From NCBI GenBank assembly GCA_036320915.1, contig JAXBDG010000011.1, positions 2,130,501 to 2,194,500 on the forward strand: DNA of 64,000 bases. The letters are read 5' to 3'. A program made the translations under genes and the position numbers. The notes below the pieces were generated by a model. That model saw only the letters and a program-made list of their open reading frames with translations. It searched no databases and was not told where the DNA came from. Below, in pieces: positions 46,305 to 60,827 of the stretch; positions within the stretch are counted from its first letter, which is position 1, and the number at the start of each line of letters is the position of its first letter. This DNA comes from Linnemannia elongata. Lineage: Eukaryota; Mortierellomycota; Mortierellomycetes; Mortierellales; Mortierellaceae.

Positions 46305-49300
46305 ATGTTCTCCTCGTTCAAGGAAAAGCTCAATACGAGCTTGACCTCGATCCAAGAAAAGGGCATCGAAGCTGCCAAGGCCGCCCAGGCTGCAGCAGCT
46401 CAAGCCACCCATTCAGCCGGTAACAGCCCGTCTCACCGCCCCTCAGGCGACAGTCAGCATCAACACGATCTCTTACAGGACCCCCTTTCCACCACTTCAA
46501 CTGGAGGAGGACGCCCAGGATCTCCTGCAAACTCCTCTCCAGCACCCCGGATCAGCTCCTCGAGCTCACTGTTCCGTCGATCTCTCCAAACTGGACGCCA
46601 ATCCGCCGACCTGATCAGCTTTGCAACCTCTCCACCGCCAGCAGCCGCCAACCCTGCAGGCAATAAGAAACTCATGACCCTGGTCAAACAACTGACTCTG
46701 GACCCACTTCAGGAGAAACCCGATCCGGCTCAATTGGAGGCTGTCAAGGCGGCTGAACCTGGCGGGATTGAGATGACCGAAACCGTCATTGAGAAACTCG
46801 AACGGTTACAGCGTTATGAGGCACGCTTCCCAGGTATCTTGTTGTAATTTCATACCCCTTTCCCTCCTTTGATACCAGAATATATTTATCTGGACCATTT
46901 TAGCTAACATGAAGTGATGGTGGTATTTATAATTAGATCTGGCGACGGCGTTCAAGAAGCTGGTGCAAGAAAAGGTTGCAATCGAAGCAGTTCTGAAGGC
47001 GTCAACGCCACTGGAAGATCTCTCGGATGTCGAGGCGCTGGATTCACATCTTCGCAATATGGCTTACAAGAGTGAAATCTCCATGCAAGAGATCAAACGA
47101 TTGAACGACGAGCTGCGAGGTACTCTATTGGGGGGATTTTTTTTTTTTTTTTTGTGCACGCAGAGAGGCTTTGTTATTCAATATGCAGTATGTCCTGATT
47201 CGCGCCTCTTAATTATTGCTCCTAGACGCTAACAAGATGAAGGAGGTACATCAATTGGAGTCAGTCTCGCAATCAGACATGATTGAGAACCTGCAAGACC
47301 AGCTTGCTGCCAAATCAGAGGTAAACCAACGCAATGGCAAACAGAAAATCCATGGCGGGTTTCAATTATTCGCAACGCCACCACAGTCGACTGATATAAT
47401 TGAAACGTCGCGTTTTACTCTCATTCAATTAGGAGGTTGAGCGACTAAAGAGCAGCGCGCAGCCCGAGGCAGATGCGCCGACAAAGGAGACAATCGAGAA
47501 ACAGCAGGAGCGTATTGCAGAACTCGAGGGCAAGATCGAAAACCTGGAAAAGGAGCTCGCCTGTACCGCAACTACGACTTCTGCAGCGCCAACGGCAGAC
47601 CTTCTCTCGGACCCGCTTTCAGCAACCGTGTCAGTCCCAGACACAACCACAACCTCGGCCGCTGCCTCAGGAGCCAGTTCACCTACTCTGAAGGACAAAA
47701 AGACGATAGGCAAGGAGCAAAAGAAGAAGGACCAGGCTCTTCGGGATCTGATGGTTCGACTCGACGGCGTCATGAAGGAGAAGAAGCAGGCCCAGCAGGA
47801 GCAGGAACAGGCTGAAGTCAAGCTTTTGCAGCTGCAATTAGATCTGGACAAGGAGGTCAAGGTCAAAAAGGAGATGGTCGAGAAGCTGGATGAGTTGCAG
47901 AAGAAGGTTGCAGAGATGGAGGAGAAGGAGCATGTCTTGTCCAACACCAGCAAGAAGATCAAGCAACAGCAGTCAACAGCACAGGATACAGACAGACTGA
48001 CAAACGATAACCTGATTAACGTCACTGATGCCGCCGACTCGACCACACCTACTGTATCATCCAAAGAAGGCGAAGAGACGAAGGTCCGACATGAGCAAGA
48101 GCTTGCAATCGCTACTCAGGAAGCCAAGGAGGCCAGGGATTCGCTTTTGAAGGTGCAGGCGGAATTCGAAGCTTCCATGAAGCGTGAAATAGAGGCTGTG
48201 CGAGTCAAGGACGATGCCCTCAACAAGGAGGCTGAAGCCCTCAAGAAGGAGGAGGATGCCCTTCAGGCCAAGCAGGAGGCAGAGAGATTACTAGCAGAGG
48301 CCCAGGCTGTTGGCAAAACGATCAAGGACGCTACTGCCGCAACTGAGAAGGAGCTCAAGATAGCCCGCGCTCAGGTGAAGGAACTGCAAAAGCTCGACGT
48401 TGTCCTAACCGAGACCAAGAAGCAGCTTGCCGAGGCTCAGAAGGAGATGGAAATGGCCCAAAAGGAACGTGAGCAGGCACAGAAAGCTTTGGAGGACGAG
48501 ACCCGCAAAACTCTCGAGGTCCAGAAGGATGCACAAACTTTGGAATCGACATTGCGTCGGGAATCTGAGAAGGCTCTGGAGCAACTTCGGATCGACAGCC
48601 AAAAGTCCCTGGAGACTCACGAGGAAGATCTCGCCAAGCTTCGTCAGGAAAAAGCAGCTCTAGAACGAAAGGTCGAGGAGCACACTCAGCATGCGAACGC
48701 CACGGAAGAGTCGAGTCACAGGATACAGGAGCAATTGGACGCTATACGCAAGGAGATCCAAATCAAGGAGGAGTCTGTGACGACCCTGTCCAAGGAACGG
48801 GATGACTTGAGGAAGCAATTGAGCGAGAAGCCGGACTTGTCTGCAGAGTTAGCCACCGTCGTTGCCAAGGCTGAGGAGAAGGAGAAGGAAGTCCAGCAGT
48901 TCCAGGATACCATCAAGGCTTTGACTGTCGAGAAGGAGACCTTGGCTCGATCTGTGTCCGATGCCCAGGAGAAGGTTCAAGCCTTGACCGCCGAGAAGGA
49001 AGTCTTGTCCCGATCGTCGGCTGCAGCACAGAAGAAGATCCAAGATTTGACGGAGGAGAACGAGAAGGCCCTGCAGGAGTGGAAGGCCAAGGTGGACGAG
49101 AAGGAGCAACAACTTCAAGCCAAGATTACCGAGATTGACGAGCAACAGCAAGAGGTTGACGCCATGAGCCAGGAAAAGGAGGAGATCTTGGCAAAGATGG
49201 CAGTTGTTCAGGAGAAGGAGCGGAACGTCACTAACAAGGTCCAGTCTCTTGAGGAGGATCTCGCCAAGGTTAGGCAGCAGATGGAAGAGCAGGCGTCCAA

Positions 49301-52300
49301 GGTGTCTGCCGCTGAGACTGCTCTCGCCACAGCCACTGCTGCTGCCGCTTCAGCCGCTTTCGTGTCCACCACTGGCAACCACGACAGCAAGAGCAAGGAT
49401 ACCGCCGCTGGTGCTGGCGCGGATACTACCGTCGAGGAGGAACTGAAGGCCAAGATCACCACGCTTGAGGCCGAGATTGTCAGTCTCAACCACGTTCCCT
49501 CCAAGAATGCTCAGAAGAAGTTGCGCCAGGAACTCAATCACACCAAGGCTGCCAAGCAGGAGGCCGAGGCGTTGGTCGCTACCTTGAAGGCCGATCTGGA
49601 GAAGGCTCAAGCTGCCGCTGCTTCTGGAGTCATTTCTGAAGACGAGACTAAGAGCAATGGCCACGCTGAAGCTGCTGCTGCCAAGTCGGAATCTACGATC
49701 AAGTCTCTGAAGGACCAGATCTCAGAGCAGGAAAAGGTCATTGAGGAGAAGGACAAGGCCCTGACTGAACAGGAGTTCAAGCTAAGTGAGGAGCTTAAGA
49801 GACAGGAGACCTTACAGGCCCGTATCCAAGAGCTGGAGAAGACTGTCGAAACCGTCAAGGCTCTGGAGCAGGACAAGGAGAAGCTGTCTCAATCGTTCAA
49901 GGATCTGGAAGCCCAACTTGCTCATGTTACCGAGGATCATGCGACATCAACAGAGGCTTTGCGCAAGAGTCTTGACGAGCTCAAGGTCAAGGAGTCGGAC
50001 CTATTGAAGGAGCTCCAGGTCGTCAAGAAGAACGAGCAAAAAATGGCCCAGTCATTGGATGAGGCCAAGAAGCAAGCTGTTGATGCCACTTCTTCAGGAG
50101 ACCAACGCCACGAGGAAGCTGCTGAGCAGGTCAAGGCCCTAAACCAGGAACGCGAGGCTCTCGTCAAGAAGCAGCAGGAGCTCGAGGCTGCCCAGTTGAT
50201 CGCCGTGGAAAGGCACGCTGCCTTGGAGAAGGATGTCGAGTCACTGCGCGAGGAAAAAATTGTTCTGGAATCCAAGGTCCAGGTACACGCTGCTATGGAA
50301 AAGGAGCTCGAGATCCTGTGTCAAAAGAAAACCGATCTGGAGACCAAGATCAAAGAGCAGTCCGAGTCCCACTCCAAGGAACAAGCTCGTGTGCAGGAGG
50401 AGGTTGAGAAGGTGAAGGCAGAGCTGGAGATTGTCCGCAAGACTGAGCAGGAAGCCATTGCTAAGGTCGAGGAGTTGACTCGGGAGCGCGATTCTGTCCA
50501 GGAGAAGGTTGCTACTCTCGAGAAACGATTGGAAGATTCCAAGAAGTCCAAGAAGGGTCACCAGGATGCTTTGGCTACTCAGGTTGATGCCTTGACGAAG
50601 GAGAAGGAGTCGTTGACCAAGGATTTGGAGGTTGCCCGTGCAGATTTTGAAAAGATTGGCCAGGAAAAAGAAATTGCTGTTGTAGAGAGGGATGCCGCTC
50701 TGGCTAAAGTTGTAGAGATCGAGCAGGCGGTCAAGGGTGCTCAGGACGGGGCGTCCAAGGCACAGGAAGCTGAAGAGAAGGTTGTCCAGCTCACCAAGGA
50801 CCTAGACGAGACCAAGGCGGAGCTGAGCAAGGTCCAGTCGCAACTGCAGAAGTCCCAATCGTCGACCGCTACCGAAATTTCTGAATTGCAGGATCAGATC
50901 AAGTCATTGACGGATGAAAAGGCTCTCTTGGAACAACAACAGACAGAGATCGAGGCGCAACTCCAGGATGCCAGGGCTCAAAAAGACGAGGCGACCAAGT
51001 TGCTCAGGGTGCTAGAAGAGGACAACGGCCAAATGTCGATCGCCAAGACAGAGGCACAGCAACTGGTGACAGAGCTCCAGAGCAAAGTCAGCCTTTTGAC
51101 GATGAAGGATCGGGACACCAAGGAAGCCTTGGCCCTCGCCAAATCAACTATTCATCAACGCGATGAGGACCTCGAGCTCGCCCGGAAGGCCAAGGCTGAA
51201 GACGACGAGAAGTTGCAAAAGTCGATGGCACTTCTCAAGACTACACGGAAGCAGATCTTGCGATTGGAGAAGGAGAAGCAGGAGGCTGTGGACGAGTTGG
51301 AGGCTTGCAAGGTGGCGATGGCCAAGGCGACACAAGAGGCCAAAACGCTGGCGAACAAGACGGCGGCGCAGCAGGCGACAGTGACCAGTGATTTGTCTCG
51401 ACTGCAGGCAGTCCAGGCCAAGATGGTACAAGACAAGGAGAAGCTGATTCAGGAGAAGGATCAGTACTTTGACCAGCTCCAGATGAAGCAGGCCGAGTTT
51501 GAGTCGTCCCAGACCTCGCTTGAGAATGTCGAACACGAGATGCGCGAGTACCGCCACCAGCTGGAGGAGGCACGCGACCGGGTGACAATGCTGGAGGAGG
51601 AGACATCGCATGCCAAGCGGCTGGCTGAGTCCAAGGTCGCAGAGTGTGAAAGTATCCGACGCAAGGCAATTGAGCTCGAGACCAAGCTTGAGCAGATCCA
51701 GGCGACCATGAAGACGCGCAGTGAGAGTCAGAGGAGTGTCCTTGAGAACCTGCAGCAGGAGGTTGAGGAGACGAGAGAGACGTTGGGTGCCGAGATTGAC
51801 AGGTTGAAGGATACTGTCGCTTCCAAGGAGGCGGAGCTGGAGAAGATCAAGGTTGCAGAAACGTTACGAGCTGAAGAGGTTAAGACCCTGAAAGCGGTTG
51901 AACAAGAGCAAAAGGTTAAGGTCGAGTCTGCAGAAGCCGATCTCCACGAGATGAAGAGCCACCAACGCAACCTTGAGCTCGAACTTGTAAGTCACCTTGT
52001 TGTTACATATTGGCGTACTCGGAAGTTCCGCTGAGCATAGTTCTAACGTTATTTTACCTTCGGTTGGGATGGATGTGAACGATAGCAACATTTCAAGGAT
52101 CTCGAGGCGATTTTGGCGCAAGAGAAGACCTCGCACGAGAAGTATGTGGAAGAGTCCAAGATGCGGGAAGGACATCTCCGCACTATGAACAAGGTAATTA
52201 ATACCCCAGCGCGGTATAGACCAGATCATTGGGATCGCCTAATCACGCCTGCTATGAAGTAGTTTTATTTCTAACCTTCACTGTTGTTATTTCGCACCTC

Positions 52301-52828
52301 TAAATCGTTAAATAGACGCTCAAGGAGGAAGTGAGAAAGTTGCAGAAGCAAGTCCCTGGATCCCCATCTTCACAGGCTGGCCCTTTCACGCCTGGAGGAC
52401 CCTTTCCCCAGACTCCTGGACACCCCGGCTCAGCTGTCCCACCACCCCAAACATCAGCCGTCGGAGGAGCCACACCAGCTGCAGGAGCAAGAGGCGGCAG
52501 GGCTGGAGCCATGTCCCCTCAATCGACACCTCCAAGCACGCCCAACTTTGGACGCATGCTCCAACAACCCGAGGACGATGTCAATGTCGAGTACCTCAAG
52601 AACGTCCTCCTGAACTTTATGGAGCACAAGGAACGTCGTGTAAGTTTTCTTTTTTCTCTTCCATTGTTATGATCAGTGAATTGCTCGCTCTTAACCGAAC
52701 TCATAAATGATTAATTCAACTAACGTTCTCCTTTTTTCATGCAATTTTAGCAACAATTGGTGCCTGTGGTGGCGCAGGTGTTGAAGTTGACACCAGATGA
52801 GACGAAGCGATTGTCGCGTGGAGCATAA
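46305..52828 (+). CDS. GRIP-domain golgin (Imh1/GCC185-like)
   Basis: Long rod tethering protein of the trans-Golgi network. Seven exons (46305-46833, 46937-47119, 47226-47320, 47433-51986, 52086-52193, 52316-52639, 52751-52828), 1956 residues. Residues 1-130 are Ser/Pro/Ala-rich. From about 170 to 1790 it is almost pure heptad coiled coil (KEKEQ/EELK-type sequence) with two short polar breaks. A Pro/Gly-rich linker precedes the C-terminal GRIP domain: VEYLKNVLLNFMEHKERRQ, then LVPVVAQVLKLT. The Tyr of the YLKNV box is the residue that contacts Arl1 in characterised GRIP domains, and the last intron splits the domain. Arl1-GTP recruitment and vesicle capture are expected. Tail-to-tail with the BSD2 gene, 156 bases apart. 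Confidence 0.9.
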
Positions 52829-52857
52829 TTGCCGCAGGGAGCTTGGGAAAACGACTG

Positions 52858-52861
<4 letters not shown>

Positions 52862-52890
<29 letters not shown>
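52862..52890. repeat. poly(T) run, 29 bases
   Basis: Uninterrupted T tract between the converging golgin and BSD2 genes, within their overlapping 3' flanks. Confidence 0.8.
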
Positions 52891-52894
<4 letters not shown>

Positions 52895-52984
52895 AGCCTT
52901 AGAACATTCAACAACACACTGCAATAATAATATCGATTCACACAATGCACAATGTCTTTTATATAATGAACATCTGGATTGATT

Positions 52985-55561
52985 CTAGGGCATCATCACA
53001 ACCACAGTTCTGGATCCACTAGGTGCTCCTAACGCTGCCCCTGCTGTTGTGGACGATAAAGATGCAGTAGATCCTGGCGCTACAGTAGATCCTGATCCTG
53101 ACCCAGAGGTAGAAGCCGATTCAGATGCAGGTTGAGGGTTGGCTACCTGTGCGGTGAACATGGCCAAAGCAAATGCCTGGGCCGCGCCTGCTGCAGTACT
53201 AGCACTCACAGATTCCTCCAATGCCTCGGAGGAGGAAGCATTGACTACTATCTGCGTCCTCTTGGCTCTCGCGAACTCAAACAAGGATTGGGCAACAATG
53301 GCTGCGCCCAAGATGACCATGAACCACGAAAGCCAATAGTATTCACTTGTCGACTGGAGGGGCAGGTCTATCTCGGATGCTGGGGGGATGTTGCCCATGT
53401 AACCAGTGTCAGCGTCGAGCGAGGGTTCGTCCTGGGAGGTTCCGTCCTCTGTCAGAGATTTGCCTTGTAACATCTGATAGCCCATCGACATGAAGGTGAA
53501 GCCCAATCCAGCCTTGGATCCGTTCTTGGTCGCGTGTGAGGTGTGAAGAAGGTATGTCAAGAAGAATCCCACAAACTGGAAACTCATCGATACTATTTTG
53601 TAAGCAAACATAAAAATGGAGAGTGTTTGTTTGTCAGGATTAACTATTTTCCTTCTTTCCTGATGTCTGCTGTAAACTACATTCAATCTTTGACAAACAG
53701 GAAGAGCAGATGGACGTACTTATCATGTTCCACATGAAGCCAAGGAGCCCACCGACAGGGAGACCGTCCACCAGAGCTTCGTCCTCATCCATGTAGAAGC
53801 CAGCAGCTGAGGAGTTTACAGTCGTCTCATAGTACGCAGGCGAAATATCTAGCGCAGCGGACTTGTATGACTATTATTATCAATAGAAAACAAGAGAAGG
53901 TGAGGGAGTGAGCCAGGAACGGTAGGTTTGATTGCATTAATCATTCATAAAACAAGGTATGATTGAAGCCAAGGGACAACGTACTGGAGGGAGTTCTTCT
54001 TCGATGGGCTTTTCGACACGGGGTTTAGCAGAGAGGTTGGAAAAGACACCGTCCATGGTTGTTTGGATCATGATGCGAGCATCCCGGTCTGGTCGCTGTC
54101 TACCTGTCAAGCGGGCTAAGAACGACCGGTTGGTTGTCCGTGCGCCAGACATTCCCCTCGAACCAGAACTAAACCAAGATGAGGATCCCTGGTTGCCTGC
54201 GGCATTAAATGATGTTGACGATGGGCCAGCGGCAGAGGAAGTGGACGCGGAAGAAGAACCTTGCAATGGTGGTGCGATTGAGATTTCATTATCGCCTTGA
54301 TGGTCGTAAATCTCTCTATCGTCAAAATCGTCGTCCTCTTCGTCGTCGTCGTGGTCGTTGAGTCGGTGGTGCTGGCGGCGACTGGGGTATATTGATCGAC
54401 GGGGGGCTGAGGAGGAGGCTGTGGTCATAGGTCGGAGCATGACGCTATCCTCGGCGACGTCGTCATCGTCCTCGTCGTCGTTGTGGAGGGTTGTGTATCC
54501 TTTGCTGTTTTGTTTGCCCTTGCTCTTGCTGCTGATCCCGCCGGTTGCGCTACCACTGCCGCTGCCATTGTTGCTGGGAGTGATAATATCGTCGTTTATG
54601 CTGTTGCTGCTGCTGCTGTTGGAGTCCTGGACGGGAACCTATCGTTGTGTTTTTAATAGGTGGGTGCACGAGGGAGGGGAAGGGGAAGGGAAGAGGGGGA
54701 GAAGGGGGAGGGACCAGAGATCAAGGGGGTAGATTGGGTTGAATTGGATGGGGTGCAACAGAGTTCGTTGGAGGTGAGAAAGGAAGAGCAGGCGGGATGG
54801 ATAACAATGATGAATAATAATAATAATAGTAATAATATTGGACGAGAAAAGAGTGAAACCAGAGGCGAGTTATGGGGTTAGTTGTCTGGGCAAGGTTGGG
54901 TTGGTTGGTTGGTTGTTCTTTCTGCTCTATTCTTTTTTTTCTTTTCTGTTCTGCTCTGGGTATTCCCTTGTTCCGGAAGGGATCGTATCTTGCCGTCTCT
55001 TGTCGTTGACGAGAATGCCAAGGAATACAAAAAAGACGCTTTGTCTTACGCCAACAAGGCTGCCTTTTTCTGCATAGAACACTCAATGGTATTGACCATC
55101 AACACTCTTTATCTCCTTTCTTGTCGCTGTTCCCATCTTTCCTATTATTTCCCTTGGGCGATGGTTGACCATTATGCATGTGGCGTGCTTGCTGGCCGAT
55201 GTTTGATGTGTGCATGTGGAATAAGTTCCTGTTGTTGTTGCTGTTGTCTTCACCCCTAGCCACACTTTCCCCGTTCTCACTGCCACAAAAAGGTCTCTCA
55301 CTGCCGCAATAAAGGAAGTCAAGGCAAGACAGGAAGGCATAAGTCAAGAGAGCAAGACAACGCAGACAGGGAGAGAACAGCCCAAAGAGAGCGACGTAAA
55401 TTGCGGCGCAGGGAACAAAAAAAATGCGAGTCGAGACAAGGAAAGACGCAGCCAGGTAGATGGATACACTGTGGAAGATGCCTTGTCCTTGTCCTTGTGC
55501 AAAACGAGACGAAATAAAACAAAAAGTGCCTCACCTGAGCATATGAGTGAGCCCGGTTCAT
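52985..55561 (-). CDS. BSD2: BSD2/NDFIP-type Nedd4-ligase adaptor, three membrane segments
   Basis: Golgi/endosomal membrane adaptor that brings Rsp5/Nedd4 ubiquitin ligases to transporters such as metal transporters. Exons: 55561-55535, 54638-53985, 53870-53720, 53592-52985, giving 479 residues. Exon 1 is nine codons (MNRAHSYAQ). Exon 2 is a long acidic, Ser-rich cytosolic head. The ligase-binding motif PPSY is made by joining exon 2 (...LPP) and exon 3 (SYK...). Then EALVDGLPVGGLLGFMWNM, SMSFQFVGFFLTYLLHTSHA and KNGSKAGLGFTFMSMG, the BSD2/NDFIP signature with two membrane spans, and a third span (YYWLSWFMVILGAAIVAQ). A low-complexity Ala/Ser/Gly tail closes the protein. Exon 1 is inferred from phase and sequence fit across a 900-nt intron. 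Confidence 0.85.
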
Positions 55562-56518
55562 AGTGGTTAGGGAGTAGAGGAGAGGAGAGGAGAGGAGAGG
55601 AGAGGAGAGGAGAGAAGGGAGGAGAGAGTCAGGGAAGGGAGAGGGACAGGCAGGGAGAGAGAGAGAAAGAGAGGAGGGGAGAAAGAGGTGAAATGCGGAT
55701 GATGAAAGTGGATGTAGAGCAAGAGGTAGTGGAGGAGATGGGGAAGGAGTTGTGATGGATGCTAAAAGAGAAGAGAAGTGAAGAGGACAAGTGTTCTGCA
55801 AAGAGAGTGAGTGAGAGTGAGTGAGAGAGCGAGAGAGAGTGAGAGAGAGGAAGAGAGGAAAGGCAGGTGCGATGGAAGCAGGAGAATTCGAACAAACGAT
55901 TCAAAAAAAAAAAAGAATTGCCCAAAATAAATCAATCACCTGACCTCACGATGTGCTCGTGACTTAATAGTTTGGTTGGAGGAGAAATGTGTAAAGACGA
56001 CGGTCGAGTGCAAGCGAGAGTGTTTCTTCCTCTTTTGCTCAGATTCAATATGGTGCGCACATATATTCATCGGATATACCGGACATACATCCATCATTCC
56101 AGGAGGGCCATATTCACAACACCCATCCATCGATCGATCACCCTTGTTCATTCAGTCAACCACAGGATATCAACACCAGCCATCATTCCTACAACAACAA
56201 TGACTTATCAGCCTTTGTCAACAATATCTGCCTGTGGCTCTTATCACCATCGATACACCCCCTCGCTCATCTTTACGGCAGGAGGAGCGTGGGCTGTTGA
56301 TCTTGCTCATCTAGAAACACTTTTTACAGTCTCGCTGAATCAGAAGCACAAACACCCTGTTCAGGATCACGCAAAACTCACATCAGCCTACTGAGGAACA
56401 CATCATATTCATCAAACAGCGCAAACAAACAAGATCAACTTCGACACCATCGTGTATCGTTTGCCTTTCAAAGAAAAGCAACAACCAACTCTTAGGAGAC
56501 ACCTCTGCAGTATCCCCA
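55562..56518. other. intergenic region with GAGAG repeats
   Basis: Divergent flanks of BSD2 (minus) and eS25 (plus). The first 300 bases are almost pure purine on the plus strand. No gene supported. Confidence 0.4.
55573..55614. repeat. AGAGG pentanucleotide repeat
   Basis: About eight AGAGG units just upstream of the BSD2 ATG, so probably in its 5' UTR or promoter. Confidence 0.85.
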
Positions 56519-57574
56519 ATGGTCCATCTAAATCTAGTGTACTGACCTCAATATCTTCTGCATTATATTCGTCAACAGGCCAAAAAGGACGTTGCTGCTA
56601 AGCCCACGTCATCCTCGGGTGGCAAAGCCAAGAAGAAGGTACTATATTCTTCTTTGACAGAGCAACTCGCGGAATAACAGTCAGGAAGAGCGAATAACAA
56701 CGACAGCAGGAAGAATAAGGAAACAACAACAAAACGAGAAGCAAGCAAAGGTTTCGACGCTACAGGATGTCTTTTCCTTTCTGGAAGTAGAAGAACTAGG
56801 AAAATATTGACGCCTTTGATCTTCAAACTCGATTCCGATGGGAAATGGAGTAACGAGCAGGGCGAGAGAAAGGGAAAAGATGTAGCAAGGAGAACAAAGT
56901 GTAGTGAGCTCTTTGTTCGACACGGGTCAGACACATCACCATCAAACAAGATCTACGACAATAACAGCAGCGACACAACAGCAGCCTCAATGGAATCTGT
57001 TTGCACTAGATCCACAACAAGTCAGACACATCAACAATAGCAATAGTAATGGAATCAATCGCAACTTGATTCAGAAAGACAAGGCGACAACAGCATAAAA
57101 CGTCGACCAGCTGCACATACAGACACAGGAACGAAAAGACGGACAAGCCTCATTTGCCACCAATCCAAACGAGTTGAGCGCCACATCAGGGAATTCTCCT
57201 ACGTGGCCTCTATTAAGCACAGCTTGGAATACTCACACCTTACATTGTTTTGTATTTTACTCCCTGAATATGAGTAGAAGTGGTCCAAGGGAAAGGTTAA
57301 GGACAAGGCCAACAACGCCGTCATCCTCGACAAGACCACCTACGACAAGTTGATGAAGGAGGTCCCCACCTACAAGCTCGTCTCGCCCTCTGTTCTCGTT
57401 GACCGTCTCCGCATCAACGGCTCCCTTGCCCGCGCTGCCATCCGTGAGCTCGCCAACCAGGGTCTCATCGTCCCCGTCTCCACCCACGGTGCCCAGTGGA
57501 TCTACACCCGTGCCACCGGCGTCGAGGAGGAGAAGAAGGCTGCTCCCAAGAAGGAGGCTGCCGATCAGGAATAA
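56519..57574 (+). CDS. RPS25: 40S ribosomal protein eS25
   Basis: Small-subunit ribosomal protein of the head, needed for IRES and non-canonical initiation in yeast and man. Coding exons 56579-56638 and 57278-57574 are firm: [19 protein letters not shown], then [19 protein letters not shown] and the winged-helix core [20 protein letters not shown], ending AADQE. The start is less sure. The best fit is an exon ending exactly after ATG (56519-56521), spliced with donor GTCCAT to the AG at 56577-56578, which gives a 119-residue protein starting MAKKD. A GTCC donor is also used by the FAD monooxygenase gene at 1635. A branch-like TACTGAC lies in that intron. The second intron is 639 nt long; I found no snoRNA boxes in it. 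Confidence 0.85.
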
Positions 57575-58215
57575 ATCATTAGGATATCCACTTCCTAATT
57601 CTTTATTTCCTTTTTGTCCAAATCCAAATAAACCCAATCTTTTAGCCAACTCTTTTCTGCAGTCTTTGTTCGATATTGTTCAGGTGTGGGCAAAAATTGA
57701 ATGGTCAGATAAACTGGATGGAGCCACGGCGGAACAGTTTGCGGACGATAGAGGTCGAGTACCGTGGCCACTTTTATACGGCTCTTGTACTTGTCGCTGG
57801 AACTGTTTAACTGTCCCCGTACAATCTGCAATGTTATGACTTCTTAGCAAAGAGCTTGCCAAACAACAGTGCTCATTGGCCACCTACAGGTATGCCCTTC
57901 ACAGTAGGTGAGGTTACTCTAGCGCCACCAAGAAAAAGTGATCAAGTGACTGTTTATTTTACATGTCAACAAGGCCCATCGGTGTTGACTCGGTTGATAC
58001 AAAAAGGGCCGAGGAAACGGTACTCCTCGAACTCTTAGCTCTTACTCTCTTCAAGGATCAGATCACTCTCTCTCTCTCTCTCTCCTTCCATTCGATTGCA
58101 GCGCCGCTTCTTATTTCTTGGTACGGATACCACATCAGACTCCAGGATGGAGACACACTTTATAGTCACATTCGACACACAGATTAATCGTCGTAAAGCA
58201 ATCCTGAATCAACCC

Positions 58216-58253
<38 letters not shown>

Positions 58254-58404
58254 GTACAACAATAACAATAATAATATTATTATTATTAACAACCAAAATT
58301 CCATTCGTTTTATTCGGGCATTAACGTTGCTCAGGTACTTTTTGTCCACTTCTAGGAACGTCCCGTCTATACCCTAGCAGCCAACCAACGACCAACTATC
58401 AAAT
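57575..58404. other. intergenic region upstream of MIA40
   Basis: Contains the eS25 3' flank, a short CT repeat (about 58068-58083), a CAA repeat (58216-58253) and AT-rich sequence before the MIA40 ATG. No further gene seen. Confidence 0.4.
58216..58253. repeat. CAA trinucleotide microsatellite
   Basis: About twelve AAC/CAA units in the presumed 5' region of MIA40, about 150 bases before its start. Confidence 0.85.
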
Positions 58405-58827
58405 ATGTCATACACTAGAGACGAAGGAAAGGACACTATCATGTTCCTCGAACCCTCAGCGGCCACCACCCCCGACCCCACTCCCTCTGCTTCATCCTCC
58501 TCTACGTCTTCAGAATCCCGGGACCAATCGGCAGCATTCAACCCAGAGACAGGCGAGATCAACTGGGACTGCCCTTGTCTCGGAGGCATGGCTCAACCTC
58601 CTTGCGGAGACGCTTTCAAAGAGGCCTTCTCTTGCTTTGTGTTCTCTACTTCCGAGCCCAAGGGATATGACTGTGTCGAAAAGTTCCAGGCCATGCAGGA
58701 GTGTTTCCGTGCCAACCCTGAGGTCTATGCCGATCAATTGGATGACGATGACGACGAGGAGGAGGATAAAAAGGAGGATGAGAAGGAGGATTCCAACACC
58801 AGTACTGAAGTGACCAAGAGTGTGTAA
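58405..58827 (+). CDS. MIA40: mitochondrial intermembrane-space oxidoreductase MIA40/CHCHD4
   Basis: Import receptor and disulfide donor of the mitochondrial intermembrane space, recycled by Erv1. Intronless, 140 residues. The redox CPC motif is in [17 protein letters not shown] (about residues 52-68). The twin CX9C hairpin follows: [11 protein letters not shown] and [11 protein letters not shown]. The N-terminus is a short Ser/Thr/Pro-rich segment with no presequence or membrane anchor, as in human CHCHD4 and unlike the membrane-bound yeast protein. The C-terminus is acidic ([14 protein letters not shown]). Substrates would include small Tim and CHCH proteins. Confidence 0.93.
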   Translation: MSYTRDEGKDTIMFLEPSAATTPDPTPSASSSSTSSESRDQSAAFNPETGEINWDCPCLGGMAQPPCGDAFKEAFSCFVFSTSEPKGYDCVEKFQAMQECFRANPEVYADQLDDDDDEEEDKKEDEKEDSNTSTEVTKSV

Positions 58828-59152
58828 GCACATTTGGTCATTAAATAAAACATTCGTTCAACCACAGCTCCCTCACTCACTCACACAGACGCTCACGGCA
58901 CAGAAAGGAACGAAAGGGCATCCAAACGACGTGCTTCAGAGCACGCGGGGGAAAGTGAGGAAGTGAGTACAAAGCAAATACCTACCATGAGATAAAAATA
59001 AATGCACGTGCATACATATTAAACACACAGGTAGGTTACTGAGAAAATTGTCTTTTATGTAAAGGGTATTTCTAACTATGATACAAAGGATAGTCGTCTA
59101 TGGGAGGATGTAAAAAGAAAGGATTCTTAAAAAGGTAACTCAAACAACATGT
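58828..59152. other. 3' flanks of MIA40 and GMD
   Basis: The tails of two convergent genes. An AATAAA (58842-58847) follows the MIA40 stop closely and is a likely polyadenylation signal. Nothing else seen. Confidence 0.4.

Positions 59153-60827
<1,675 letters not shown>

Noticed and set aside
48355..51669. Multiple long antisense frames inside the golgin gene
   Set aside because: Leu/Ser-rich mirror images of the coiled-coil codons; no independent signal.
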